Part shown: one piece after another, positions 1 to 6,584 of the stretch
How the letters are laid out: every line of letters starts with the position of its first letter
How positions within the stretch are numbered: position 1 is the stretch's first letter
NCBI GenBank assembly: GCA_016219235.1
Contig: JACRBO010000881.1
Location: 1-7,420 of the forward strand
DNA length: 7,420 nt
Source: Chloroflexota bacterium
GTDB lineage: Bacteria > Chloroflexota > Anaerolineae > Fen-1058
Direction: 5' to 3'
Notes under the pieces: model-generated
What the model was told of the DNA's origin: nothing
The model's database searches: none
The model's input: the letters and a program-made list of their open reading frames with translations, nothing else
Program-made: the position numbers and the translations under genes

Positions 1-1
1 C

Positions 2-34
2 CGCAGCCGCCAGCTGCGCGATTATCTGTCCTGA
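2..34 (+). CDS. possible 3' end of an upstream gene (partial)
   Basis: In frame 2 the first bases read as a ten-residue tail (RSRQLRDYLS) ending in TGA at 32-34. It looks like an ordinary charged C-terminus and is followed at once by a promoter-like element, which is where a gene end would be expected. Ten codons are too few to assign a family, and the reading may be chance. Confidence 0.25.
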   Translation, partial: RSRQLRDYLS

Positions 35-39
35 AGATG

Positions 40-48
40 TGGTAGAAT
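40..48 (+). promoter_or_regulatory. extended -10 promoter element upstream of the putative small RNA
   Basis: The bases TGGTAGAAT match the extended -10 pattern TGnTANAAT. No good -35 box is visible 16-18 bases upstream, as is common with extended -10 promoters. Transcription would begin near 55. The same TGGTA start recurs at 196-204 before metG and at 7190-7198 before the PHP gene, which strengthens the call. Confidence 0.45.
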
Positions 49-54
49 CTCAAA

Positions 55-183
55 CATGACAAACACGACTTCGATGTTGATGCGGACCGGTAGGACGTTG
101 TCGAGAAGCGAGGCTTCTCGATAGCCGTTGCCGCACGCTTCGTGTGACGATGAACCGCCAGCCTCGCGCTGGCGGTTTTGTTT
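55..183 (+). ncRNA. putative structured small RNA or leader RNA upstream of metG
   Basis: Between the extended -10 at 40-48 and the terminator at 153-185 lies about 130 bases with no convincing gene. The sequence can fold into one long arm: TGCGG at 81-85 pairs with CCGCA at 131-135, CGGT at 88-91 pairs with GCCG at 124-127, and a perfect 9-bp stem (101-109 with 113-121) caps it with loop GAG. The terminator hairpin follows. It ends before metG's own promoter, so it could be a free-standing RNA or a leader whose readthrough contributes to metG. I see neither the T-box TGGNACCGCG element nor the conserved core of a SAM-I riboswitch. The function is unknown. A 22-codon ATG frame at 56-124 crosses the stem and is probably incidental. 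Confidence 0.4.
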
Positions 184-185
184 TC
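153..185 (+). terminator. Rho-independent terminator
   Basis: A perfect 10-bp stem (AACCGCCAGC at 153-162 with GCTGGCGGTT at 168-177) closes a five-base loop, CTCGC. The U-rich tail TTTTGTTTT runs over 176-184. It stops transcripts arriving from upstream before the metG promoter at 196-204. Confidence 0.88.
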
Positions 186-195
186 AGATCGATAA

Positions 196-204
196 TGGTA
201 CAAT
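196..204 (+). promoter_or_regulatory. extended -10 promoter of metG
   Basis: TGGTACAAT matches TGnTANAAT and sits just after the terminator and 27 bases before the metG start. The transcript would begin near 211, giving a leader of about 20 bases that contains the ribosome binding site AGGAGAG at 219-225. An overlapping GATAAT at 191-196 is a weaker alternative. Confidence 0.55.
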
Positions 205-231
205 CGCCATCACTTTGCAGGAGAGTTCATC

Positions 232-2013
232 ATGTCCGACAAAATCCTAGTGTGTGTGGCCTGGCCGTATGCCAATGCAGAAATCCACGTAGGCAACATC
301 GTCGGGTCGCATCTGCCCGCCGACATTTTTGCGCGCTATCACCGGCTGCGCGGCAATGACGTGCTGATGGTGTCCGGCACTGATTCGCACGGCACGCCTG
401 TCACGGTGCGCGCGGATGCGGAACAGTCGACGCCGCTGGCCGTGTATGAGCGTTTTCACCGGCATTTTCTCGATCTGTTCGTGCAGCTGGGCATCACCTA
501 CGATCTCTTCACGACCACGCATACCGAGAATCACTTTCAGGTCTCGCAGGCTATGTTCCTGGCGCTGCTCAAGAACGGCTATCTCTATCAGGAGAAACGG
601 CAGCTGTTGTATTCAGAAACCGAGCAGCGCTTCCTGCCTGATCGGTACGTGGAGGGCGAATGCTATATTTGTCATTATGCCGACGCGCGCGGCGATCAAT
701 GCGACAACTGCGGTAACTTGCTGGAAGCCGAGCTGCTGATCAATCCCCGATCGAAGATTGATGGTTCGCGGCCAATTTTGCGCGAGACTGAGCATCACTT
801 CCTCGATCTGGGTAAACTCGCGCCCGCGATTAATAACTACTTGAGCCACGGCAAAGACTTCTGGCGGCCGAATGTGGTGGCCTTCACGCGCACCATCGTG
901 TCGGAACTGCGCGGCCGGCCCATCACGCGCGACCTCGACTGGGGCATCCCCGTGCCGATCGAGAACACCGAAGGCAAGTGCCTGTACGTGTGGTTTGAAG
1001 CCGTCATCGGTTATTTCTCCGCCTCGATCGAGTGGGCGGCGAATAATGCGTCGCGAAACAACGGTGATCCTGAGGCGTGGAAAGCGTGGTGGTACGATCC
1101 GGACGCGCGCACCTATTACTTCATCGGTAAAGACAACATTCCTTTCCACACCGTGATCTGGCCAGGGCAATTACTGGGCGCGAGTAAGTTGTACGCCGGT
1201 CCAAACGACGAAGCGTTGAACTTGCCCTACGATGTGCCCGCCAACGAATTCATGAACATGGAAGGCCGCAAGATTTCCGGTTCGCGCAACTGGGGCGTGT
1301 GGGGGCATCGATATCTTGAGACCTACGATCCTGATCCGCTGCGCTATTACCTGACGGCGGTGATGCCCGAGACGCGCGACTCTGATTGGAACTGGAACGA
1401 CTATCTACGCCGCAACAATGACGAACTGGTGGCGACGTGGGGCAATCTGGTCAATCGGATTGTGTCGTTCACCAACAAACACTATGACGGGACCGTGCCA
1501 CAACCCGATCAGCTGGACGAGGCCGATCGGGCGCTGCTCGATCGCGCGGAACAGTCCTTTAGTTCGATCGGCGATCTGATCAACTTATGCAAGTTCAAAG
1601 CTGCGCTGGCCGAGGTGATGGCTGTGGCGCGCGACGTCAACAAGTACGTCGACGAGAAGGCGCCGTGGTTCAGTATCAAAACCGATCGGGCGCGGACAGC
1701 CACCACGCTGTACGTGGCCTTGCGCGCGATCGATGCGCTCAAGATTTTGTTTGCGCCGTTCCTGCCCTTCACGTGTCAACGCTTGCACGCCATGCTGGGC
1801 TACAGCGGCGATCTGTTTGGCAAGCAGATCGTCAACGAGTATCAAGAAGCGACGCGCGCTCATCTGGGCCTGACGTTCGATCGGACGTCGATCACCGAGC
1901 GTTGGCAGCCCGGCAATCTGCCGGTCGGACAGAAGTTTGGCGCGGTCGCGCCGCTGTTTAAGAAACTGGACGAGAAGATCGTCGACGAAGAACGCGCTAA
2001 ACTGGGCAAGTAA
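232..2013 (+). CDS. metG: methionyl-tRNA synthetase
   Basis: Class I cytoplasmic synthetase that charges tRNA-Met with methionine using ATP. The N-terminal Rossmann fold carries the HIGH-type motif as HVGN (residues 19-22) within a start typical of MetRS (WPYANAEIHVGN), followed by GTDSHGTP. A zinc knuckle is seen as C144xxC147 and C157xxC160, the one-zinc four-cysteine form found in E. coli MetRS. The KMSKS loop reads KISGS (347-351), so its second lysine is glycine. The helical anticodon-binding part includes RRNNDELVATWGNLVNR and NKYVDEKAPW. At 593 residues it ends without the C-terminal EMAP/TRBD-like dimerisation domain of longer enzymes, so it is probably monomeric (inference). The start is set by AGGAGAG six bases upstream. 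It is monocistronic, with its own promoter and terminator. The divergent HIGH and KMSKS motifs suggest a lineage-specific subtype; the intact frame argues for function. Confidence 0.96.
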   Translation: MSDKILVCVAWPYANAEIHVGNIVGSHLPADIFARYHRLRGNDVLMVSGTDSHGTPVTVRADAEQSTPLAVYERFHRHFLDLFVQLGITYDLFTTTHTENHFQVSQAMFLALLKNGYLYQEKRQLLYSETEQRFLPDRYVEGECYICHYADARGDQCDNCGNLLEAELLINPRSKIDGSRPILRETEHHFLDLGKLAPAINNYLSHGKDFWRPNVVAFTRTIVSELRGRPITRDLDWGIPVPIENTEGKCLYVWFEAVIGYFSASIEWAANNASRNNGDPEAWKAWWYDPDARTYYFIGKDNIPFHTVIWPGQLLGASKLYAGPNDEALNLPYDVPANEFMNMEGRKISGSRNWGVWGHRYLETYDPDPLRYYLTAVMPETRDSDWNWNDYLRRNNDELVATWGNLVNRIVSFTNKHYDGTVPQPDQLDEADRALLDRAEQSFSSIGDLINLCKFKAALAEVMAVARDVNKYVDEKAPWFSIKTDRARTATTLYVALRAIDALKILFAPFLPFTCQRLHAMLGYSGDLFGKQIVNEYQEATRAHLGLTFDRTSITERWQPGNLPVGQKFGAVAPLFKKLDEKIVDEERAKLGK

Positions 2014-2022
2014 CGCACCTTC

Positions 2023-2064
2023 GCACGGAGACACTTTCACCTGACTGTCTCCGTGCTCTATTTT
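2023..2064 (+). terminator. Rho-independent terminator after metG
   Basis: A perfect 11-bp stem pairs GCACGGAGACA (2023-2033) with TGTCTCCGTGC (2046-2056) around a 12-base loop, followed by TCTATTTT at 2057-2064. It lies ten bases after the metG stop and 17 bases before the next start, so it separates metG from the ComEA-like gene. No clear promoter is left in that gap, so the downstream gene may depend on partial readthrough. Confidence 0.82.
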
Positions 2065-2080
2065 CATCGGAGTGTGACGG

Positions 2081-2674
2081 ATGTCTCGACTTCAACTGAT
2101 TCGCACGGCTTTTCTGGTCGTCGTTGGCGCGATTGTATTGTGGGTGATCTACACCGTGCTCAAACGGCCCGACCCCGGCCTCGCGCTCATGACGATCACG
2201 TTGCAGCCGCGCCCCACACTCGATCCGGCGACGCCGACGCCCGCGCTGATCAACGTCTACGTTAGCGGCGCGGTGAACCAACCCGATGTGTACGCGTTGC
2301 CCGTCGGCTCATTGGTCAAGGATGCCGTGACGAAGGCGGGGGGTGCGACTGCCGAAGCTGATCTCGATCATGTCAATCTGGCCTTAAAATTAAACGATCA
2401 GATGCAGGTGTATGTGCCGCGCAAAGGCGAGGCGGTCGCCACACCCAAAGCCCCGTCGGGTTCGGCCACCCTGAGTGCGCCGATCAACATCAACACCGCC
2501 AATGTTGAAGAATTGGATTTACTGCCCGGCATCGGCCCGTCGATCGCGCAAGCCATCATCGATTACCGCACACAAAACGGCCCGTTCAAAACCATTGACG
2601 ACATCAACGCCGTCAAAGGTATCGGCGATGCGCTGTTTGCCAAGATCAAAGACAGCATCACGGTTGGACCGTAA
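2081..2674 (+). CDS. ComEA-like SLBB and helix-hairpin-helix protein, membrane anchored
   Basis: A 197-residue protein with the ComEA layout. A single N-terminal membrane helix (about 10-27) is followed by a proline- and threonine-rich linker (43-55), an SLBB beta-grasp domain (about 56-113, with INVYVSGAVNQPDVY and the AGG turn), a second linker, and a double helix-hairpin-helix domain (135-195) with LLPGIG at 147-152 and VKGIG at 178-182. The latter domain binds DNA non-specifically; in competent bacteria ComEA captures incoming DNA outside the membrane. The start has GGAG at 2069-2072, eight bases upstream. No comEC or other competence gene is visible nearby, so a role in transformation is only suggested; the same domain pair occurs in uncharacterised secreted proteins. 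The symbol is withheld for that reason. Confidence 0.9.
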   Translation: MSRLQLIRTAFLVVVGAIVLWVIYTVLKRPDPGLALMTITLQPRPTLDPATPTPALINVYVSGAVNQPDVYALPVGSLVKDAVTKAGGATAEADLDHVNLALKLNDQMQVYVPRKGEAVATPKAPSGSATLSAPININTANVEELDLLPGIGPSIAQAIIDYRTQNGPFKTIDDINAVKGIGDALFAKIKDSITVGP

Positions 2675-2677
2675 ACT

Positions 2678-2730
2678 GATGAGTAACGAGTGACGAGTGA
2701 ACCGTGCTCACTCCTTACTCATCACTCGTC
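2678..2730. repeat. heptamer repeats arranged as an imperfect inverted repeat
   Basis: The left arm (2678-2700) is built from the heptamers GAGTAAC (2681-2687), GAGTGAC (2688-2694) and a start of GAGTGAA. The right arm (2708-2730) carries the reverse-complement type TCACTCC, TTACTCA and TCACTCG. Aligned end to end, 18 of 23 positions pair by Watson-Crick rules, two more are G-T, and the loop is seven bases (ACCGTGC). It lies directly after the ComEA-like stop codon. In RNA it would form a long hairpin but lacks a T-run, so a normal terminator is unlikely. Confidence 0.8.
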
Positions 2731-2734
2731 AGGC

Positions 2735-2769
2735 TTCGTTTTACGCATTACGGTTTACGCATTACAATT
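2735..2769. repeat. heptamer tandem array TACGCAT / TACGGTT
   Basis: TACGCAT (2742-2748), TACGGTT (2749-2755) and TACGCAT (2756-2762) follow one another without gaps, with degenerate units on each side (TTCGTTT, TACAATT). The array ends only five bases before the preferred ATG of the next gene, so it occupies the place where a ribosome binding site should be. No Shine-Dalgarno sequence is visible there. Confidence 0.8.
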
Positions 2770-2774
2770 GCCCC

Positions 2775-4163
2775 ATGTCACGCTTTTCCGCCACGTTGAT
2801 CCTGCTGGCCCTGCTCATTGTATTTCTCGCCATCGGCGCGGCGTATGCCATTAGCACCCCCCAGTGGCAAGCACCGGATGAACCCGCGCACTATAACTAC
2901 ATCAAATACATCGTGGAGCATGGCACGCTGCCGGTGCTGGAAGCAGGCGATTACGATCAGGCCTACAGCGAGAACTTCACGCGCACGCCGCGCGACGTGC
3001 AAATCCGCTCGATCGATCCGCTCCGCTACGAGAACTATTCGCCGCCGTTGTACTACCTGGTGGCCGCGCCGATCTATGCCATAAGCGAAGGCTGGCTGGT
3101 AGCGATTCGGTTGTTATCGGTGGTGCTGGGCGGCGCGCTGGTGATCGTGGCCTATCTCATCGGTGCAGAGGTGTTCCCGGATCGCCTGCACATCGCCCTG
3201 GGCGGTGCGGCCTTCGTCGCGTTTGTGCCGCAGCACGTGGCGATGCTGTCCGCCGTCAACAGCGATGCACTGGCCGAATTGTTGATCGCGCTGTGTGTCT
3301 ATCAGGCGCTGCGGCTGTTCCGCTCACCACAGCCATCGCAGCGCGCCCAGTTGATGTTGGGCATCACGCTGGGCCTGGGCCTGTTGGCCAAAGCCACCGT
3401 GTATTACACTGCGTTGCCTGTCGTGGTCGCGGCGCTCATCTGGCACGCGCGTCTTCACGCAACACGCAACAGTGCGAAGCCTCCCGGCGGGACGCACTAC
3501 GTGCTCGTCTTCTTGCCCGCCTTGACCCTCGGCGCGCTTTTCTGGATTCGCAACCTGGGCGTCTACGGCGGCTTCGATATTCTGGGCCTGGCGCGGCACA
3601 ACGCTATCGTCGTGGGGCAGCCCACCACCGCCGAATGGATCGCGCAGTACGGCTTAGCCGACACACTCTGGCGCGGCCTGACGACGACGTTCCGTTCCTT
3701 CTGGGGACAGTTCGGTTGGATGGCCGTGCCGATGCCGGATGGCACGTATCTGGTGTTGGGTGGGTTGTCGGCGATCGCATTAAGTGGTTGGACCTGGTGG
3801 CTGATTGCAAGATGCAAGATGCAGGATGCAAGATGCATTGAGCCGCGCGGCGTCTTGCTGGGACTGTTAGTGGCGCTGACGTTTGGTGGGTTGATCTATT
3901 ACAATCTCACTTTTGTGCAGCATCAAGGGCGCTATCTATTTCCGGCGTTGATTCCGCTTGGCTTAGTATTTACGCTGGGAGTTGATCAGTGGTTGAGCAA
4001 GATCAAAGCGGTTGTGATCAGACTAACCTCGAAATCAACACGCGATTTGACCCCGTGGCTGGACGAAGCACAACTGCTGGCGTTGGCCCTGGTCTTCGTG
4101 TTTCTGGCGCGGCTGTGTGTCGTAGCATTGCAACGCTACATCATCCCCTTTCTCTCTGCTTAA
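2775..4163 (+). CDS. GT-C fold membrane glycosyltransferase (GT39/PMT-like)
   Basis: A polytopic membrane protein of 462 residues in the dolichyl/polyprenyl-phosphate sugar transferase style. After the first helix (about 6-26) come the acidic pair APDEPAH (D35, E36), expected to hold the metal or catalytic base in the first outer loop, and NYSPPLYYL (87-95), a PPL motif seen in PMT-like enzymes. Many more helices follow, and QGRYLFPALIPLG near the C-terminus is typical. The donor and acceptor sugars cannot be read from sequence. An in-frame GTG at 2697 would add 26 residues, but those bases are heptamer repeats, so I prefer ATG 2775, although no good ribosome binding site precedes it. A heptamer array (3807-3834) is translated as RCKMQDARC at 346-354, between two helices. 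The stop is three bases before the next, related gene, suggesting an operon. Confidence 0.85.
   Translation: MSRFSATLILLALLIVFLAIGAAYAISTPQWQAPDEPAHYNYIKYIVEHGTLPVLEAGDYDQAYSENFTRTPRDVQIRSIDPLRYENYSPPLYYLVAAPIYAISEGWLVAIRLLSVVLGGALVIVAYLIGAEVFPDRLHIALGGAAFVAFVPQHVAMLSAVNSDALAELLIALCVYQALRLFRSPQPSQRAQLMLGITLGLGLLAKATVYYTALPVVVAALIWHARLHATRNSAKPPGGTHYVLVFLPALTLGALFWIRNLGVYGGFDILGLARHNAIVVGQPTTAEWIAQYGLADTLWRGLTTTFRSFWGQFGWMAVPMPDGTYLVLGGLSAIALSGWTWWLIARCKMQDARCIEPRGVLLGLLVALTFGGLIYYNLTFVQHQGRYLFPALIPLGLVFTLGVDQWLSKIKAVVIRLTSKSTRDLTPWLDEAQLLALALVFVFLARLCVVALQRYIIPFLSA
3807..3836. repeat. heptamer array GCAAGAT inside the glycosyltransferase gene
   Basis: Four contiguous heptamers (GCAAGAT, GCAAGAT, GCAGGAT, GCAAGAT; 3807-3834) with a partial fifth. 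The 30 bases match 6612-6641 at 28 positions. Here they are translated in frame and add a cysteine- and lysine-containing stretch to a loop between membrane helices. Confidence 0.9.
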
Positions 4164-4166
4164 CTC

Positions 4167-6137
4167 ATGCGCCGCTGGTTGCCCTGTCTCGTCATCCTCG
4201 TCATCGCCGCTGCCCTGCGGCTGATCGCGCTGGATACGACGCCGCCCGGCTTGCAGCACGACGAGGTCTTTCACGGCCACGATGCCGTGACGGTGTTACT
4301 GGGCGATCGGCCGTTGTACTTCACCTCGAACGCGGGCAACGAGCCGCTGTTCATCTACTTGATGTCGATCACGGTTGGCTTCTTCGGCCATACCGAATTA
4401 GGCATCCGTCTGGCCGCCGTGATCTGCGGCTTGCTTGCGCTGTTGTTTACTTATCTGTGGGTTCGACGCGCCTTCAATCAACGCACAGCCTTGATCGCAG
4501 CGGCTTTGCTGGCTGTGAATTTCTGGCCCGTGTTCTTGAGCCGCGTCGGGCTGCGTGCGGCCTCGGTGCCGATGATGGCGGCGCTAGTTGCATTTCTGAT
4601 TGCTGATTTCCGATTGCTGATTTTGCCTGGGGATGCGCGGGCGGTTTCACTTACGCGACGCCGCCGCATGATCTCGGCTATTCTGGCTGGCGCGGCGCTG
4701 GGCCTTTCGCTCTACACCTATCCTGCCGCGCGGACGTTGCCCGTGATCGTGGCGGCGTTCTTCGTGATCTATTCTTTGATCACGCGCCAGTTAAACAAAC
4801 CACTGTTGCTCGTGTTAATTGTGGCCGCCATCGTCTTTGCGCCGTTGGGTTACACCATTGCGATGTTACCCGAAGCCGATGTTCGTTTGCAGCAACTCGG
4901 CGGACCCGTGCAGGCCGCGCTGAGCGGCAACTTCGAGCCGGTGCTGCGCTTCACGCGTGATACGCTGGGCATGTTCACCTTCGGCGGCGATCCGATCGCG
5001 CGGTACAACCTGCCAGGCCGACCGGTGTTCGATCCAATCACGGGCATGCTCTTCTATCTCGGCCTCGTGCTGGCGCTGCGCAAGTGGCGCGAGCCGTGTT
5101 ATTTGTTCGCACTGCTCTGGTTGCCGATTGGCTTGTTGCCGTCGATGTTGAGCGACTCCGCGCCGTCGTTTCTGCGGGCGAGTGCGTCGCTGCCGGTGAC
5201 GTTTTTGTTTCCGGCACTCGCGCTTGACTGGATAATATTTAACCGCGAAGTCGCAAAGGCGCGAAGAATTCTCGGCGGGTTGGTGGCTGCCCTGATCGTG
5301 GTGAGCGGTGTGTCAGTCATTCGGGATTATTTCTTCGAATGGCCCACTCGAGCGGATGTGCGCGAGGTGTATCGCGCCGATCTGGCGCGGGCAGCGAAGT
5401 GGATCGAGCAGCAACCGAACGATCAGCCGATCGTCATGGCCGGGACGAACCCGCGTGATCTCGATCCGTTCTTGTTTGATTTTCAGGTGCCGACGAAGCA
5501 CGATGTGAAGTGGGTGGATCGTGCTTACACGATCGTGTGGCCGGAACGATCGGGGGTGTTGGTGTCGCCGGCCTATTCGCCAATCGATCCAACGCTGCGC
5601 GAACGATGGCTGCCCGCGCCGTCGTTTGTGTCGAAGTTCAGTGATGGCTCAACGGCGTTCGAGGTGTTTGATCTTTCAACTGCGCCGGTGATTTCAACTT
5701 CGATCGTCACCGTGAATGATGGCGCGACGCTCAACACGCCGATCGATTTCAATTCAACGTTAACGCTGTTGGGCTATGAAGCCGCGTCGAATGGCAAGGC
5801 GTGCGAGTGGGCGCACTTCTGGATGTACTGGCGCGTGAAGCAGGACGTCAACGGGCAGCAATTGCCCTTGTCGATTTTTGTGCATCTGCTCGATGGACGC
5901 GGGGAATTGAAAGTGGGCCGCGATCTGTTGGGCTTTCCATCGGCGGGCTGGCGCACCGGCGATGTGTGGGTGCAGCAAAACGATCTGCAACTGCCGTGCG
6001 TCATCGAGCCGGGCGTGTATCAACTGGAGATCGGCGTGTATTCGCAGGCCGATGGATCGCGCTGGCGCGTGATCGATAGCACGGGGACTGATCGGGGCGA
6101 TCGGTTGTTGTTGAATTCGATCGAGGTAATGAAGTAA
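4167..6137 (+). CDS. GT-C fold membrane glycosyltransferase with soluble C-terminal domain
   Basis: A 656-residue protein related in layout to the gene before it. The first helix (about 5-22) is followed by QHDEVFHG with the D32-E33 pair of GT39/ArnT-type enzymes and by GNEPLFIYL (57-65). GLSLYTYPAARTLP in mid-protein is typical of this group. About ten helices extend to residue 389. The remaining 265 residues are soluble: a segment with AAKWIEQQPNDQPIVM resembling the tail of other GT39-like proteins, then a beta-rich domain (about 520-656) that looks like a carbohydrate-binding-type sandwich (inference). The start is ATG three bases after the preceding stop, with no Shine-Dalgarno, so translation is probably coupled. 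Short repeat arrays are read through at 142-153 and 359-367, both in loops or helix ends. Sugar specificity is unknown. Confidence 0.87.
   Translation: MRRWLPCLVILVIAAALRLIALDTTPPGLQHDEVFHGHDAVTVLLGDRPLYFTSNAGNEPLFIYLMSITVGFFGHTELGIRLAAVICGLLALLFTYLWVRRAFNQRTALIAAALLAVNFWPVFLSRVGLRAASVPMMAALVAFLIADFRLLILPGDARAVSLTRRRRMISAILAGAALGLSLYTYPAARTLPVIVAAFFVIYSLITRQLNKPLLLVLIVAAIVFAPLGYTIAMLPEADVRLQQLGGPVQAALSGNFEPVLRFTRDTLGMFTFGGDPIARYNLPGRPVFDPITGMLFYLGLVLALRKWREPCYLFALLWLPIGLLPSMLSDSAPSFLRASASLPVTFLFPALALDWIIFNREVAKARRILGGLVAALIVVSGVSVIRDYFFEWPTRADVREVYRADLARAAKWIEQQPNDQPIVMAGTNPRDLDPFLFDFQVPTKHDVKWVDRAYTIVWPERSGVLVSPAYSPIDPTLRERWLPAPSFVSKFSDGSTAFEVFDLSTAPVISTSIVTVNDGATLNTPIDFNSTLTLLGYEAASNGKACEWAHFWMYWRVKQDVNGQQLPLSIFVHLLDGRGELKVGRDLLGFPSAGWRTGDVWVQQNDLQLPCVIEPGVYQLEIGVYSQADGSRWRVIDSTGTDRGDRLLLNSIEVMK
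4591..4625. repeat. heptamer array GATTGCT / GATTTCC inside the second glycosyltransferase gene
   Basis: Units GATTGCT (4598-4604), GATTTCC (4605-4611), GATTGCT (4612-4618) and GATTTTG (4619-4625) are contiguous, with a degenerate CATTTCT before them. The run is AT-richer than its surroundings. It is translated as FLIADFRLLIL at the end of a membrane helix. Confidence 0.8.
5243..5266. repeat. octamer array CCGCGAAG inside the second glycosyltransferase gene
   Basis: Three contiguous eight-base units: CCGCGAAG (5243-5250), TCGCAAAG (5251-5258) and GCGCGAAG (5259-5266). It is translated as REVAKARR (360-367), a short basic loop between two hydrophobic helices. Confidence 0.7.
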
Positions 6138-6157
6138 GGGCGACTCACACATGTACA

Positions 6158-6550
6158 TTATTCTTGCAGCGCCTTCGCCACGCGATCCAAGCGCTGGCGC
6201 GCTTCATCGGCCACCGGTTCCAGATCGGGATGGGCTATAAAACCCATCATGCTCAGCGGATCGATGATGCCCACTTCGATGCCGTCGTCCACCTGAGCCA
6301 CTGTCACATTGCACGGCAGCAGCAGACCCACTTCCGGCGCGGCGGTCAAGGCGCGATAGGCCAGTGGCGGATTGCACGCACCCAGAATTTTGTACGGGCG
6401 AAAGTCCACGTCCAGTTTCTTCTTCAGCGTCGCCTGCACGTCGATTTCGGTCAGCACGCCAAAGCCTTCGGCCTTTAACGCGTCGGTGACTGTTTGCAAC
6501 GCAGTATCAAAGTCGGTGTGCAGTTTCACGTTCAGACCCAGTTGAGCCAT
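6158..6550 (-). CDS. DUF302 family protein
   Basis: A 130-residue soluble protein recognised as a DUF302 domain along its full length. Hallmarks are ILGACNPPLAYRAL (55-68) and GLLLPCNVTVAQVDDG (75-90), followed by IIDPLSMM (95-102). The two cysteines, C59 and C80, lie in the conserved motifs. The biochemical role of the family is unknown. The start is ATG at 6550, with AAGGAG seven bases upstream (6558-6563 on the complement); a longer in-frame reading to 6688 would translate a heptamer array and is rejected. The gene converges on the glycosyltransferase gene with only 20 bases between the stops and no clear terminator. It lies 94 bases downstream of the membrane protein gene in the same direction and may share its transcript. 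Confidence 0.9.
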   Translation of the reverse strand: MAQLGLNVKLHTDFDTALQTVTDALKAEGFGVLTEIDVQATLKKKLDVDFRPYKILGACNPPLAYRALTAAPEVGLLLPCNVTVAQVDDGIEVGIIDPLSMMGFIAHPDLEPVADEARQRLDRVAKALQE

Positions 6551-6584
6551 GTGCCTACTCCTTGCGGTTGTCTTTCGATTAGAT

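Noticed and set aside
56..124. 22-codon ATG frame starting just after the predicted transcription start, a possible leaderless leader peptide
   Set aside because: Its codons coincide with the RNA stem at 101-121, it lacks Met or other runs that would make an attenuator for metG, and there is no ribosome binding site.
55..231. T-box or SAM riboswitch controlling metG
   Set aside because: The T-box antiterminator core and the SAM-I conserved core are absent, and metG has its own -10 after the terminator.
613..1170. 185-codon minus-strand open frame inside metG
   Set aside because: It is antisense to a confidently assigned gene, lacks recognisable domains, and is explained by high GC and third-position bias.
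2678..2730. Rho-independent terminator of the ComEA-like gene
   Set aside because: The stem is imperfect and no T-run follows the right arm (bases after 2730 are AGGCTTCG).
2678..2769. CRISPR array
   Set aside because: Repeats are seven bases long and contiguous, without unique spacers of constant length, and no cas genes are present.
3293..3841. 182-codon open frame in another frame of the first glycosyltransferase, and similar long shadows at 3989-4606
   Set aside because: They overlap well-supported membrane enzyme genes, their translations are arginine-rich and low in family signal, and no ribosome binding site is present.
6138..6157. bidirectional terminator between the convergent genes
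   Set aside because: The 20 bases contain only the short palindrome ACATGT and no GC-rich stem with a T-tract on either strand.
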